Shown: positions 25,697 through 33,780, counted from the stretch's first letter. The stretch: DNA of 64,000 nt from Chryseobacterium arachidis (GCF_900129245.1 NZ_FQUT01000016.1:1-64000), one strand, 5' to 3'. The notes: generated from the sequence alone by a model not told the origin. Program-made: numbers and translations.

Positions 25697-26032
25697 TTAA
25701 ATTTTTTTGCCAAATAAATATTCAAATCTTTTTCTTGTCAGTTCTAATTGAATATTTAAATTTCTGATGATTAATGATAATTCTATGTCTTTCTGAACGA
25801 ATGCTTCCGGCTGAAAATCAGCGAATGTCAAACTGTTTTTGTCTAATGGGCTGATGTCGATTAAACCTTCCTGTTCTCTTTCCAGTCTTTTGATTTTCAG
25901 TTCGATATCTTCTACTTTACGCCTATAAATGAGCTCTGCGTCTTCTCCGATAATTCGGGCACGGTCTTCTCTGATCTGATCATTATTTCTCTGTAATGAC
26001 TCGATGAATCTTGGTTTTAAGTCTTCTTCCAT
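25697..26032 (-). CDS. Small coiled-coil protein, first gene of the VWA/PurA-like operon
   Basis: A 111-residue, highly charged, mostly helical protein with no known domain that I recognise. Residues 1-60 (RFIESLQRNNDQIREDRARI ... KRLEREQEGL) and 78-105 (LSLIIRNLNIQLELTRKRF) have heptad-like patterns. A central TFADFQPEAF loop separates the two. It lies 13 bases downstream of a palindromic operator (26045-26065) and immediately before the VWA gene, so I take it as the operon's first gene. A structural or adaptor role is likely but unproven. Confidence 0.65.
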   Translation of the reverse strand: MEEDLKPRFIESLQRNNDQIREDRARIIGEDAELIYRRKVEDIELKIKRLEREQEGLIDISPLDKNSLTFADFQPEAFVQKDIELSLIIRNLNIQLELTRKRFEYLFGKKI

Positions 26033-26044
26033 AATTCACTTTAT

Positions 26045-26065
26045 TTTGTGTTCGTTTTACGCTAA
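26045..26065. promoter_or_regulatory. Palindromic operator A (coiled-coil/VWA/PurA-like operon)
   Basis: TTTGTGT at 26045-26051, seven bases, then ACGCTAA at 26059-26065. The arms are near-complementary (TTWGYGT / ACRCWAA). It lies 13 bases upstream of the coiled-coil gene start. Three further copies occur near NADAR and the Nudix regulator. It is the likely target of that regulator (inference). Confidence 0.7.
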
Positions 26066-26102
26066 TTAAAAACTGCATGGTTTTGTCATAATTCTTTTCG
26101 AA

Positions 26103-26651
26103 CTATTTTTTAGAATACATGACATCCGTTCTCAAAACGTACTTTAAACCATTGATTAAAGTTTTTCCTTCGTGTCTCAAAGGATGGTAAAAAACCAATG
26201 CAGAACCTTTCTTCGGAGCAACAGTAAATAAATTTTCGAATTCTGTTTCTCCGCCTTCAAAATCATCATTCAAGTAAATCAGAAAGGTATAAAAACTTTT
26301 CTCATTTACATTTCTGATGTAGCTTCCATCCCTATGCATTTTGAATCTTTGTCCTGAAGAATATTTATAAATTCTGAACATTTCATTAAAATCCAAAACG
26401 TTATAGTCGTCATGAGTCTGAGGAAGAAATTCAGCCGCTTTTTTAAAAAGATTTTCGGCCAAATCGTTATCAAAAATCATCAGTCGATCGTTATTTCTAA
26501 CTCCTTTGCTCATCATTTGCCGGCCACCCATATTGATTTTGGCTTCTTCAAAGACTTTATCTTTTGTTAACTCAATATAATGATCACATTCTTCATCGGT
26601 CAGAAAATTCTCGATTACGAAAATTTGTGGGTGTAATTCTTTCTTTTTCAT
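26103..26651 (-). CDS. 2OG-Fe(II) oxygenase, prolyl 4-hydroxylase-like
   Basis: A 182-residue Fe(II)/2-oxoglutarate dioxygenase of the P4Hc family. The metal ligands are His and Asp in FKMHRDGSYIRN (about 117-128) and the distal His in FYHPLRHEGKTLINGLKYVLRTDVMY (split: PLRHEGKTLI), with Lys binding 2-oxoglutarate in that same strand. FYTFLIYLNDDFEGGETEF is the classic double-stranded beta-helix strand. No signal peptide. The gene lies inside the ADP-ribose island, between operator A and NADAR. It could hydroxylate a protein target, or demodify a nucleotide. Context alone cannot decide. Confidence 0.85.
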   Translation of the reverse strand: MKKKELHPQIFVIENFLTDEECDHYIELTKDKVFEEAKINMGGRQMMSKGVRNNDRLMIFDNDLAENLFKKAAEFLPQTHDDYNVLDFNEMFRIYKYSSGQRFKMHRDGSYIRNVNEKSFYTFLIYLNDDFEGGETEFENLFTVAPKKGSALVFYHPLRHEGKTLINGLKYVLRTDVMYSKK

Positions 26652-26681
26652 AATGAATACTTTGTGTTGGGTTATGTGTTT

Positions 26682-27224
26682 TTACCTTCTTAATTCGTCT
26701 CTTACTTCCATCAAAGCAAATCCTAACAGATTTTCACCATTCCATAACAGTGGATTTTCTGCTCTCGTATCTGTTTCCAGCATTCCGATTCCCCAGATTT
26801 TATCGTAGGGACTGGCTTCTACCAAAATCTTATCATTTGTTGAAAGCAAAAATTCCTTAAACTTTTCATTTTGAGAAAATTTCAAAAGATTTCCCTGCTT
26901 TACAATGTCATACTTATGGTCATCCCAGCTTTTCGGATCAAAATTTTTGACTTTTCTGCCTAAACTTTTCGCCTGATTGGGAGAACTTGCTTCTAATATT
27001 TTTCCTAAAATCTCCTCATCATTAAATAATTTTGCTTTTCCGGCCATCATATAATGTTCAGCTGTTTTGTAAACAATTCCGTTTTCTTCAAACTCAAAAG
27101 GAAACCATTGACTGAAACATGCTTTTGTAATTTCATCTTTCACCGTATGCCCCCAAAAGAATAAAAACTTCAGCTTTTCTTTTCTCTGGAATCTTTCAAT
27201 TATATTTTGTAAGTGATATTTCAT
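26682..27224 (-). CDS. NADAR-family N-glycosidase (YbiA-like)
   Basis: A 180-residue NADAR protein. The start ATG at 27224 (MKYHLQNIIERF) is preferred to a TTG 21 bases upstream because the latter would place the start inside the promoter and operator. Family features: FFWGHTV, FSQWFPFEF, the Y-x-x-A-E-H-Y-M-M-A segment, KAKLF, and SPYDKIWGIGM. NADAR proteins remove ADP-ribose from guanine bases in nucleic acids (shown for several bacterial members) or, as YbiA-like, cleave N-glycosidic bonds of riboflavin precursors. In this island a de-ADP-ribosylating role fits best. It has two operator copies upstream (27226-27246, 27280-27300). Confidence 0.85.
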   Translation of the reverse strand: MKYHLQNIIERFQRKEKLKFLFFWGHTVKDEITKACFSQWFPFEFEENGIVYKTAEHYMMAGKAKLFNDEEILGKILEASSPNQAKSLGRKVKNFDPKSWDDHKYDIVKQGNLLKFSQNEKFKEFLLSTNDKILVEASPYDKIWGIGMLETDTRAENPLLWNGENLLGFALMEVRDELRR

Positions 27225-27225
27225 T

Positions 27226-27246
27226 ATTGCGTTATTTTTACACAAA
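27226..27246. promoter_or_regulatory. Palindromic operator C (NADAR)
   Basis: ATTGCGT at 27226-27232, seven bases, ACACAAA at 27240-27246. One mismatch to TTWGYGT-N7-ACRCWAA. It begins two bases upstream of the NADAR ATG, and its right arm coincides with the -7 element of the NADAR promoter. Binding here would block initiation directly. Confidence 0.7.
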
Positions 27247-27275
27247 TGTAAAAAATTATGATTTTATTCTCCAAA
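27243..27275 (-). promoter_or_regulatory. NADAR promoter
   Basis: On the minus strand TTTG (27275-27272), 21 bases, TACATTTG (27250-27243). The -7 element fits TAnnTTTG exactly. The expected start of transcription lies about 10-12 bases before the ATG at 27224. Confidence 0.65.
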
Positions 27276-27279
27276 TCTA

Positions 27280-27300
27280 TTTGTGTTAATTTTACGCTAA
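27280..27300. promoter_or_regulatory. Palindromic operator B (NADAR upstream site)
   Basis: TTTGTGT at 27280-27286, seven bases, ACGCTAA at 27294-27300, identical in both arms to operator A and followed by the same TTA. It is centred 54 bases upstream of operator C, an arrangement that would allow looping or cooperative binding (inference). Confidence 0.7.
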
Positions 27301-27424
27301 TTATTTTAATATATTGATTATCAGTGTAAAAAATTTATCTTATTAAAACACTTATTTCTCCAATATCTTCACAAATGGGTATGAATTTGAATCTTTGAAT
27401 GAGTTGGAAACTAATAGATTAAAT

Positions 27425-28120
27425 TTATTTGATTTCAAAATAGAACCCCTGCTCCTCAAGCTCCTTATACTTTTCTTCATTGAAAGTAAATAACTTTCCG
27501 GGCCTTCCGCTGCCTTCTTTTTTTAACGTATTGGTATCATTGAGCAGTCCGTAGCTCATGATTTTTTTACGGAAATTTCGGCGGTCAATTTCTTTTCCGA
27601 TAATGGTTTTATAAAGATTTTCCAAGTCAGAAAAGGCGAATTCTTCATTGAGAAGATTGAACCCGATCGGTTGATACTGGATTTTGGTACGAAGCCTTTT
27701 TAACGCAAGGTCGATAATCGTTTGATGGTCAAAAGCCAGCTTCGGAAGCTGATTCACACTGAACCATTGTGCATCATCTGCATCAGAATCGGCAAACAGT
27801 TCATGATAAGAAGGATTTACAAGTCCCAAATAAGCTATCGAAACTACCCTGTTTCTTGGATCGCGACCCACATTTCCAAAAGTATAGAGTTGCTCCAGAA
27901 AATCAGGCTTTATGCCCGCTTCCTCATATAATTCTCTTTTTACGGCATCATCCAAATTTTCATCATCCAAAACCAATCCGCCGGGAAGTGCCCAACCACC
28001 TTTGAACGGCTCAATATTCCTCTGAATCAACAAAAGTTGAAGGTCTTTCTTATCAAAATATCCGAAAATAACAGCATCTACAGCAACTTTGATGTCTTGG
28101 ATTTTTTTTGGAGTATTCAT
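27425..28120 (-). CDS. Nudix-winged-helix transcriptional regulator (NrtR-like)
   Basis: A 231-residue protein. Residues 1-150 are a Nudix domain with an apparently complete box, G-x5-E-x7-RE-x-x-EE-x-G (from GLVLDDE to EEAGI, about 48-70). Residues 160-231 form a winged helix typical of Nudix-related transcription regulators (IDRRNFRKKIMSYGLL, GRPGKLFTF). NrtR repressors bind ADP-ribose through the Nudix domain and regulate NAD genes; relatives in Bacteroidota sense other sugar derivatives. Adjacent ADP-ribose genes make ADP-ribose sensing likely. Because the Nudix box is intact, ADP-ribose hydrolysis is also possible. An operator overlaps its own promoter, suggesting autoregulation. Confidence 0.88.
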   Translation of the reverse strand: MNTPKKIQDIKVAVDAVIFGYFDKKDLQLLLIQRNIEPFKGGWALPGGLVLDDENLDDAVKRELYEEAGIKPDFLEQLYTFGNVGRDPRNRVVSIAYLGLVNPSYHELFADSDADDAQWFSVNQLPKLAFDHQTIIDLALKRLRTKIQYQPIGFNLLNEEFAFSDLENLYKTIIGKEIDRRNFRKKIMSYGLLNDTNTLKKEGSGRPGKLFTFNEEKYKELEEQGFYFEIK

Positions 28121-28128
28121 TGAATTAA

Positions 28129-28149
28129 TTTGCGTTACGAATACACAAA
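28129..28149. promoter_or_regulatory. Palindromic operator D (Nudix regulator)
   Basis: TTTGCGT at 28129-28135, seven bases, ACACAAA at 28143-28149, a full match to TTWGYGT-N7-ACRCWAA. It sits nine bases upstream of the regulator's ATG and overlaps the -7 element of its promoter. Confidence 0.75.
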
Positions 28150-28177
28150 TTTACAATTTAGATTGAACAATATCAAA
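28146..28177 (-). promoter_or_regulatory. Promoter of the Nudix regulator gene
   Basis: On the minus strand TTTG (28177-28174), 20 bases, TAAATTTG (28153-28146). The TTTG of the -7 element is shared with the outer arm of operator D, so repressor and RNA polymerase would compete. Confidence 0.7.
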
Positions 28178-28244
28178 TTTAAAATAAAAAAATTTTGTCT
28201 TGTTATTTTGATTAAATTTATAAACAACTTAAAACTAAACGATT

Positions 28245-28865
28245 ATGAAGAATTTATTATTTGCAGCCTGCACTGCTATTCTGTTTACAGCTTGTGATAA
28301 AGTAAAAATGGATGTAAAAACTGAGAAAAGCGAAGAATGGAAGCCAGTAGATTCCGCAACGGCAACCAAAGCCTGGATGGACTATGCCACTCCCGGTGAA
28401 ATGCAGAAAATGATGGCAAAATCAGACGGAGCTTGGTTAGGAGAAAACACCATGTGGATGGAAAACGGCGGAAAACCTATGACGAGTAAATCTGAAGCCA
28501 CCAACAAAATGATTTTCGACGGCCGCTATCAGGTAAGTGAACATAAAGGCGATTTTATGGGAATGCCTTTTGAAGGAATGAGCATTGTTGGCTATGACAA
28601 TTCTAAAAAGAAATTTGTGAGCACTTGGATCGACAATATGGGAACCGGAATTATGCACGGAGAGGGCGATTGGAACCCATCCACAAAATCCATCGAGTTC
28701 AAAGGAAAAATGACTGATCCTTCAAGACCGGGAAAAGATTGTGATTTCAGGGAAGTGTTTACGTTTATTGATGATAATACTCAGAAAATGGAAATGTATG
28801 GACCTGATTCGAAGACTGGGAAAGAATATAAAACCATGGAAATAAAATATACCCGTAAAAAATAA
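28245..28865 (+). CDS. DUF1579-like lipoprotein
   Basis: A 206-residue protein with a lipoprotein signal peptide (MKNLLFAACTAILFTAC, lipobox FTAC). The rest matches the DUF1579 pattern: TPGEMQKMMAKSDGAWLGEN, SKSEATNKMIFDGRYQVSEHKGDFMG (split here), FEGMSIVGYDNSKKKFVSTW, and DNMGTGIMHGEGDW. DUF1579 proteins adopt a lipocalin-like beta-barrel; their function is unknown. Transcribed divergently from the Nudix regulator gene, with no operator on its side. Ends at a strong hairpin terminator. Confidence 0.8.
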   Translation: MKNLLFAACTAILFTACDKVKMDVKTEKSEEWKPVDSATATKAWMDYATPGEMQKMMAKSDGAWLGENTMWMENGGKPMTSKSEATNKMIFDGRYQVSEHKGDFMGMPFEGMSIVGYDNSKKKFVSTWIDNMGTGIMHGEGDWNPSTKSIEFKGKMTDPSRPGKDCDFREVFTFIDDNTQKMEMYGPDSKTGKEYKTMEIKYTRKK

Positions 28866-28867
28866 TT

Positions 28868-28897
28868 AAAGCCGCTTCAATTTGAAGCGGTTTTTTT
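28868..28897 (+). terminator. Terminator after the DUF1579 gene
   Basis: Stem AAGCCGCTTCAA / TTGAAGCGGTTT followed by seven T. Confidence 0.85.
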
Positions 28898-28928
28898 GTA
28901 CATTCAAAATTCTTAGAAAAAGATTTGA

Positions 28929-29693
28929 ATGAATAAATTTCTTTTGATTTTAATTGTACTCTTGATAAGCTGCAAAGAGGAAAAGTCTTTTGCAGATGAT
29001 ATTGTTCTGAGTTTTCCAAAAGGTGAGAAAATGAGAATTGAAAAATTTAATACTGATAGTTTTGATTTCGGTAGTAATTTGGTTTATAAAGGATTTTCAA
29101 AAGATACTATTCAAATAAAATATTATCAAGACATCAACTGGATACCAGTACCTCCTGCTGTTGGCCAAAAACAACAGTCAAGTTTTATTCTTAATCAGTC
29201 ACTTCTGCCATATTTTTATAAACAACCTTTTCAAGGAATCTCTTCAAAAAATGTAAAAGTAACTGATGATTTAAACTCAGAAAACATTGAAATTATTGTT
29301 AAAGAAAAAGATACAATTCCACTTTACAAATTAAGAAATGACAAAGTGGTTAGTTTTAAATCATATGCCGTTTTCATCAAAAACATTTCTGCAAAACAAC
29401 TGAAAATTAATACTGATTACCTAAGATACTCTAGTCCTTTCATAAAAAATAAAGATGATAAATGGCAGAAGGTTTTAAATACACGATATGCAGTTAATAG
29501 TTGTATTCCCCCAGCATTTCCCTCTTTTTTCACCTTAGAACCTAATGAATTATTTATCATTGCGATTCCGTATTTTGCAGGAAAAGGTCAAAAACAATTT
29601 AAAATTAAAATCGATAGTGCAACTTCAAAAATTTATAAATCTTCAATAAATGAGCAAATCATGAATAGTCAAAGAAAAGAAATACTAGAATAG
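28929..29693 (+). CDS. Unrecognised lipoprotein
   Basis: A 254-residue protein with an N-terminal lipoprotein signal (MNKFLLILIVLLISC, lipobox LISC). The mature part is beta-rich and Lys/Ser-rich, for example NIEIIVKEKDTIPLY and YFAGKGQKQFKIKID, with a single distal Cys (VNSCIPPAFPSFF). It resembles no domain I recognise. Codon use is more AT-rich than the neighbouring DUF1579 gene. It lies 63 bases downstream of that gene's terminator and ends at the terminator shared with lepA. Confidence 0.6.
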   Translation: MNKFLLILIVLLISCKEEKSFADDIVLSFPKGEKMRIEKFNTDSFDFGSNLVYKGFSKDTIQIKYYQDINWIPVPPAVGQKQQSSFILNQSLLPYFYKQPFQGISSKNVKVTDDLNSENIEIIVKEKDTIPLYKLRNDKVVSFKSYAVFIKNISAKQLKINTDYLRYSSPFIKNKDDKWQKVLNTRYAVNSCIPPAFPSFFTLEPNELFIIAIPYFAGKGQKQFKIKIDSATSKIYKSSINEQIMNSQRKEILE

Positions 29694-29695
29694 AA

Positions 29696-29724
29696 AAATC
29701 CGCAGATGTTTTCTGCGGATTTAT
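29696..29724. terminator. Bidirectional terminator between the lipoprotein gene and lepA
   Basis: Stem AAATCCGCAGA / TCTGCGGATTT with loop TGTTT, flanked by A and T runs. Placed between converging genes. Confidence 0.8.
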
Positions 29725-29745
29725 ATTTAAAACCATCAATAGTGG

Positions 29746-31542
29746 TTAATCATTCAACTTCAAAACAGCCATGAACGCCGATTGTGGTACTTCTACCCTA
29801 CCAATCTGCTTCATTTTCTTCTTACCTTCTTTCTGCTTTTCCAAAAGTTTACGTTTTCTGGAAATATCTCCTCCGTAACATTTTGCGGTAACGTCTTTTC
29901 TTAAGGCTTTAATCGTTTCTCTGGCAATAACTTTTGTTCCTAAAGCCGCCTGAACCGCAATATCAAATTGCTGTCTAGGGATCAGCTCACGAAGCTTTTC
30001 ACACATTTTTTTACCGATGTGATATGCATTAGAGTCGTGGATCAATGAAGAAAGTGCATCTACCATATCTCCGTTGATCAGGATATCCATTTTTACAAGC
30101 TTAGAAGCTCTAAAACCTATCGGATGATAGTCGAATGAAGCATACCCTTTAGAAATTGATTTTAAACGGTCGTAAAAGTCAAAAACAACCTCAGCCAAAG
30201 GCATATTGAAGATCAGCTCAACTCTTTCTGATGTTAAATAACTTTGATTAACGATTTCTCCTCTTTTTTCTATACAAAGCGTCATTACAGAACCTACGAA
30301 ATCAGATTTAGTGATGATGGAAGCCTTAATGAAAGGCTCTTCTACTCTATCCATAATCGAAGGATCCATCATTTCAGACGGGTTGTTAATCAGGATCGGA
30401 ACTTCCGGTTCTTTTTTCGAGTATCCAAAATAAGACACGTTCGGAACCGTTGTGATCACGTTCATATTGAACTCTCTATCTAATCTTTCCTGAACGATTT
30501 CCATGTGAAGCATTCCTAAGAATCCGCAACGGAAACCGAAACCAAGAGCCGCAGAACTTTCAGGTTCGAAAACCAGAGAAGCATCATTCAGTCTTAATTT
30601 TTCAAGAGAGAACCTCAATTCTTCAAAATCCTCGGAATCAATCGGGTAAATACCCGCAAAAACCATTGGCTTTACTTCCTCAAAACCTTCGATCGGTCCG
30701 GAAGCCGGATTTTCAAAAGACGTAATCGTATCACCCACTTTTACTTCTCTTGCATCTTTAATTCCTGAAATCAGATATCCAACGTCTCCACACTGGATCG
30801 TTTTCTTCGGAACCTGTTTCAGCTTTAAAGTACCCACTTCGTCAGCACCATATTCTTTTCCTGTTGCGAAGAATTTTACTTTTTCGTTTTTTGAAATACT
30901 TCCGTTTACCACTTTGAAATACGCCTCAATTCCTCTGAACGGATTATAAACCGAGTCAAAGATCAAAGCCTGAAGTGGCGCATCCGGATCTCCAACCGGA
31001 GCAGGAATTCTTTCCACAATCTGCTCCAGCAAATGGTGAACTCCTTCTCCTGTTTTTCCGGAAACTCTTAAAACGTCTTCATATTCGCAACCGATAAGAT
31101 TCATGATTTCGTCGGTTACTTCTTCAGGATTTGCAGAAGGAAGGTCAATTTTATTTAAAATAGGGATGATCGTTAAATCATTTTCCAATGCTAAATACAA
31201 ATTACTAATCGTCTGTGCCTGAATACTTTGCGCAGCATCCACAATAAGAAGTGCTCCTTCACAGGCAGCAATTGAACGGGAAACCTCGTAAGAAAAATCT
31301 ACGTGTCCCGGTGTATCAATTAAGTTTAATATAAATTTTTCGCCTTTATATTCATAATCCATCTGGATGGCGTGAGACTTGATCGTAATCCCGCGTTCTT
31401 TCTCCAAATCCATATCATCCAGCGTCTGAGACTGTAATTCTCTTTGGGTCACCGTGTTGGTATACTCCAAAAGACGATCCGCCAAAGTACTTTTACCGTG
31501 GTCGATATGGGCGATTATGCAAAAATTTCGTATGTTTTTCAT
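29746..31542 (-). CDS. lepA: Elongation factor 4 (LepA)
   Basis: A 598-residue translational GTPase, normal length. G1 HIDHGKST (about 12-19), G2 with ERGITIKSHAI, G3 DTPGHVDF (about 77-84), G4 NKID (about 130), and the LepA-specific C-terminal domain with basic tail (RKRKLLEKQKEGKKKMKQIG, split here to RKRKLLEKQK). EF4 back-translocates or remodels stalled ribosomes, especially under ionic stress, and influences initiation. It stands alone, followed by the shared hairpin. Confidence 0.97.
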   Translation of the reverse strand: MKNIRNFCIIAHIDHGKSTLADRLLEYTNTVTQRELQSQTLDDMDLEKERGITIKSHAIQMDYEYKGEKFILNLIDTPGHVDFSYEVSRSIAACEGALLIVDAAQSIQAQTISNLYLALENDLTIIPILNKIDLPSANPEEVTDEIMNLIGCEYEDVLRVSGKTGEGVHHLLEQIVERIPAPVGDPDAPLQALIFDSVYNPFRGIEAYFKVVNGSISKNEKVKFFATGKEYGADEVGTLKLKQVPKKTIQCGDVGYLISGIKDAREVKVGDTITSFENPASGPIEGFEEVKPMVFAGIYPIDSEDFEELRFSLEKLRLNDASLVFEPESSAALGFGFRCGFLGMLHMEIVQERLDREFNMNVITTVPNVSYFGYSKKEPEVPILINNPSEMMDPSIMDRVEEPFIKASIITKSDFVGSVMTLCIEKRGEIVNQSYLTSERVELIFNMPLAEVVFDFYDRLKSISKGYASFDYHPIGFRASKLVKMDILINGDMVDALSSLIHDSNAYHIGKKMCEKLRELIPRQQFDIAVQAALGTKVIARETIKALRKDVTAKCYGGDISRKRKLLEKQKEGKKKMKQIGRVEVPQSAFMAVLKLND

Positions 31543-31800
31543 TTAAGAACCTTGTAATTTGCAAAGATAATAAAATGCAGCATAATTCCTCATTCTTAAT
31601 TTTATAGAGTGAAAAATTAACTTTTAAATATTAACATCATTCAAATATAACCGCAAAAGGGACAAAAGACTTTATTGAATTTATTTAAAAATTTGCAAAG
31701 AGAAAAAATTGAATTTTTTTTTAACTGATGTTCTTCTTTTCATTTACATATTAAACTTAAAAAACTAAGGTGCTAAAATCTTTTGGTAAAAAAGTTTAAA

Positions 31801-33600
31801 TCAATTTCCAAAATTCACGAAATGCGGGATTTCTGTCCCGAAACTGTTCATTGGAAGCAAATTATTTCTGTTACTGTTAAAATCAAACAAAGAATTATTA
31901 TCGAAAGGCACACGAGGATAATAGGTAAAAGAAATCTGAATCCTGTTGAAAACCAAAAACGGATTATTGATCAGCACCCCGATCCCGATCTTTGTATTGG
32001 TATTCGTTTTCAGTAATTTTTCATCCGGCATTCCAAGCCAGCCGACAGCTGCAGTTAAATATGGGCTAAAGTGAAAATTTTTCCAGGTTTTGTTCACGAA
32101 AAGCTGAAGCTGATATCTTAAAACCAATTTTTTTGTTCCAATATAATCTGCTGTATAGACAGGAAATTCATCTCCCGATGAAAGATTAATTCTGTCTCTG
32201 TAAGAATAATTATGCTGCGGATTTCCCAATGCTAAAGTAGGGGAAAAAAAATGTCTTACCTTGGCAAATTTCCAGTCCATAAGGTTGGTAAAATACGTTC
32301 CGTCCAGACGGAAAGACTCGCGGTTTTGTCTGTCTTCGTTGAAGAATCTTCCGAATTGAGCTTTTACACTGAAATATCCGATATTGGTAAAATCACCGTA
32401 AGCCGCAGAAATTCCTGCATAAGGAATAATTTTATTGCTTCTTGACAAACCTCCTCCTGTAAGATTTACCGAATTTCCATAAGCAATATCTTCAGGCAAA
32501 TCATATTGAAAAATATTTTTCTCAACCTGAAATTTCCTTTGGACAAATCCTACCGACATCAGAAAACTGCTGTAAGAGCTGAAATATTGATACTGATCGA
32601 TTCCGGGGCTGTCTTTGTACTGGTAATTCTGAAATCTTCCTATCAAAGCAATATTACTCGATACTTTTTCCGTCGGACTTGAAGAAACGGGAATCTGATA
32701 ACCACCCCACAAATCCTGACTGTAAACTTTGATCTGTACTTCAGGAAAAGTACTTTCCGATTCTATAGGCAGCAAAACCTTCCGCATAAAATATTCGAAA
32801 TTAAAACCTCCTGCCCATTTTGTCAACGGAGAGAAAAAATCTCTTGTTACATTGAAATTGATCCTCTCATTTTTGGCGAAATCCCTTTCTCCCAAGATTT
32901 GAGCATTAATATATGATCCGAAAAGATTGTAAGCGGTATAGCTTCCCAAGAAATAATTCTGTTTTTCTTTGGAATCGTTTCGGTAAAGAAAATCAAACTC
33001 ATGACCTAGCCCAAACACATTTTCTTCGGTAACTCCCAATCCTATTTTACTTCCGGAATAGCTGAGTCTTGGTTTCAGGCTCCAGGAATCGAGGACTTTT
33101 ACTACGACATCGATAGAATCCTTGGTTGAAGTACTGTCGGAAACGCTGATATTCACCCTGTTGATGAAAGGCATTGCTCTCAGTAAACGTTCGGATTCGT
33201 AGATTTTCTGGGCATTATACTCCTCTCCTTTCTGAAAAAGCAGGTAGTTGTTAACCGTAGAAACTTTCGTATTGGAATGAAGATGATTGGTGAACCAATC
33301 GTACCATCTGGATTTTTCTTTTTTGTCTTCAGAACCATATCCAAACGGATCAATCGTTTCGATCCTGATATTTCTGATGTGTTTTCCGTTGTAGGTTTCT
33401 TGTGCCAGTTTTTCCGTTGTTGTTTTAACAGAAGCGGAGTCCGCTTCCCGACGAAATATAAACCTGTGAATGAATTTGGTAACTTTCCTTTTATCTGAAA
33501 ATTTTTCAATTTTATAATAAATCGAATCTTTTTTTTCCTGTGCGCGGAAAAAGAAGAAACAATTAAAAATAAGAGCTAAAATTACAATCTGTCTTTTCAT
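31801..33600 (-). CDS. BamA/TamA-like outer membrane barrel with POTRA-type domain
   Basis: A 599-residue protein when started at the ATG at 33600 (MKRQIVILALIFNCFFFFRA, signal peptide). The TTG-initiated extension of 16 residues upstream is rejected because it would bury the signal sequence. Residues about 65-170 have the POTRA-like pattern GKHIRNIRIETIDPFG ... SERLLRAMPFINRVNISVSD. The C-terminal 400 residues are a beta-barrel rich in aromatic-ended strands, terminating in FGTEIPHFVNFGN. This type is common in Flavobacteriia and lies apart from bamA. It could insert or export a specific outer membrane partner; no partner is visible nearby. Confidence 0.75.
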   Translation of the reverse strand: MKRQIVILALIFNCFFFFRAQEKKDSIYYKIEKFSDKRKVTKFIHRFIFRREADSASVKTTTEKLAQETYNGKHIRNIRIETIDPFGYGSEDKKEKSRWYDWFTNHLHSNTKVSTVNNYLLFQKGEEYNAQKIYESERLLRAMPFINRVNISVSDSTSTKDSIDVVVKVLDSWSLKPRLSYSGSKIGLGVTEENVFGLGHEFDFLYRNDSKEKQNYFLGSYTAYNLFGSYINAQILGERDFAKNERINFNVTRDFFSPLTKWAGGFNFEYFMRKVLLPIESESTFPEVQIKVYSQDLWGGYQIPVSSSPTEKVSSNIALIGRFQNYQYKDSPGIDQYQYFSSYSSFLMSVGFVQRKFQVEKNIFQYDLPEDIAYGNSVNLTGGGLSRSNKIIPYAGISAAYGDFTNIGYFSVKAQFGRFFNEDRQNRESFRLDGTYFTNLMDWKFAKVRHFFSPTLALGNPQHNYSYRDRINLSSGDEFPVYTADYIGTKKLVLRYQLQLFVNKTWKNFHFSPYLTAAVGWLGMPDEKLLKTNTNTKIGIGVLINNPFLVFNRIQISFTYYPRVPFDNNSLFDFNSNRNNLLPMNSFGTEIPHFVNFGN

Positions 33601-33780
33601 TATCCATCCAAAATTCAATAAATTCTCTAGTATCAATTTATAAGCCAAGAAGGAATGATTGTCACTTCTCTTTCTGATTCAGAAAAACAAATTAAATATT
33701 ATGATAAATCCTCTCTGTAATTCCCGATAAATCTTTACCTTTTCAAAGCAAAATCTAAAAAGTTCAAACGTTTATTAAAA

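Noticed and set aside
26656..26674. A fifth operator-like site upstream of the P4H gene (TTTGTGT ... TGTGTTT)
   Set aside because: The second half is a direct, not inverted, copy. It does not fit TTWGYGT-N7-ACRCWAA, so I do not count it as a site.
27225..27245. TTG start 21 bases upstream of NADAR
   Set aside because: It falls inside the operator and -7 region; the ATG at 27224 gives the expected NADAR N-terminus.
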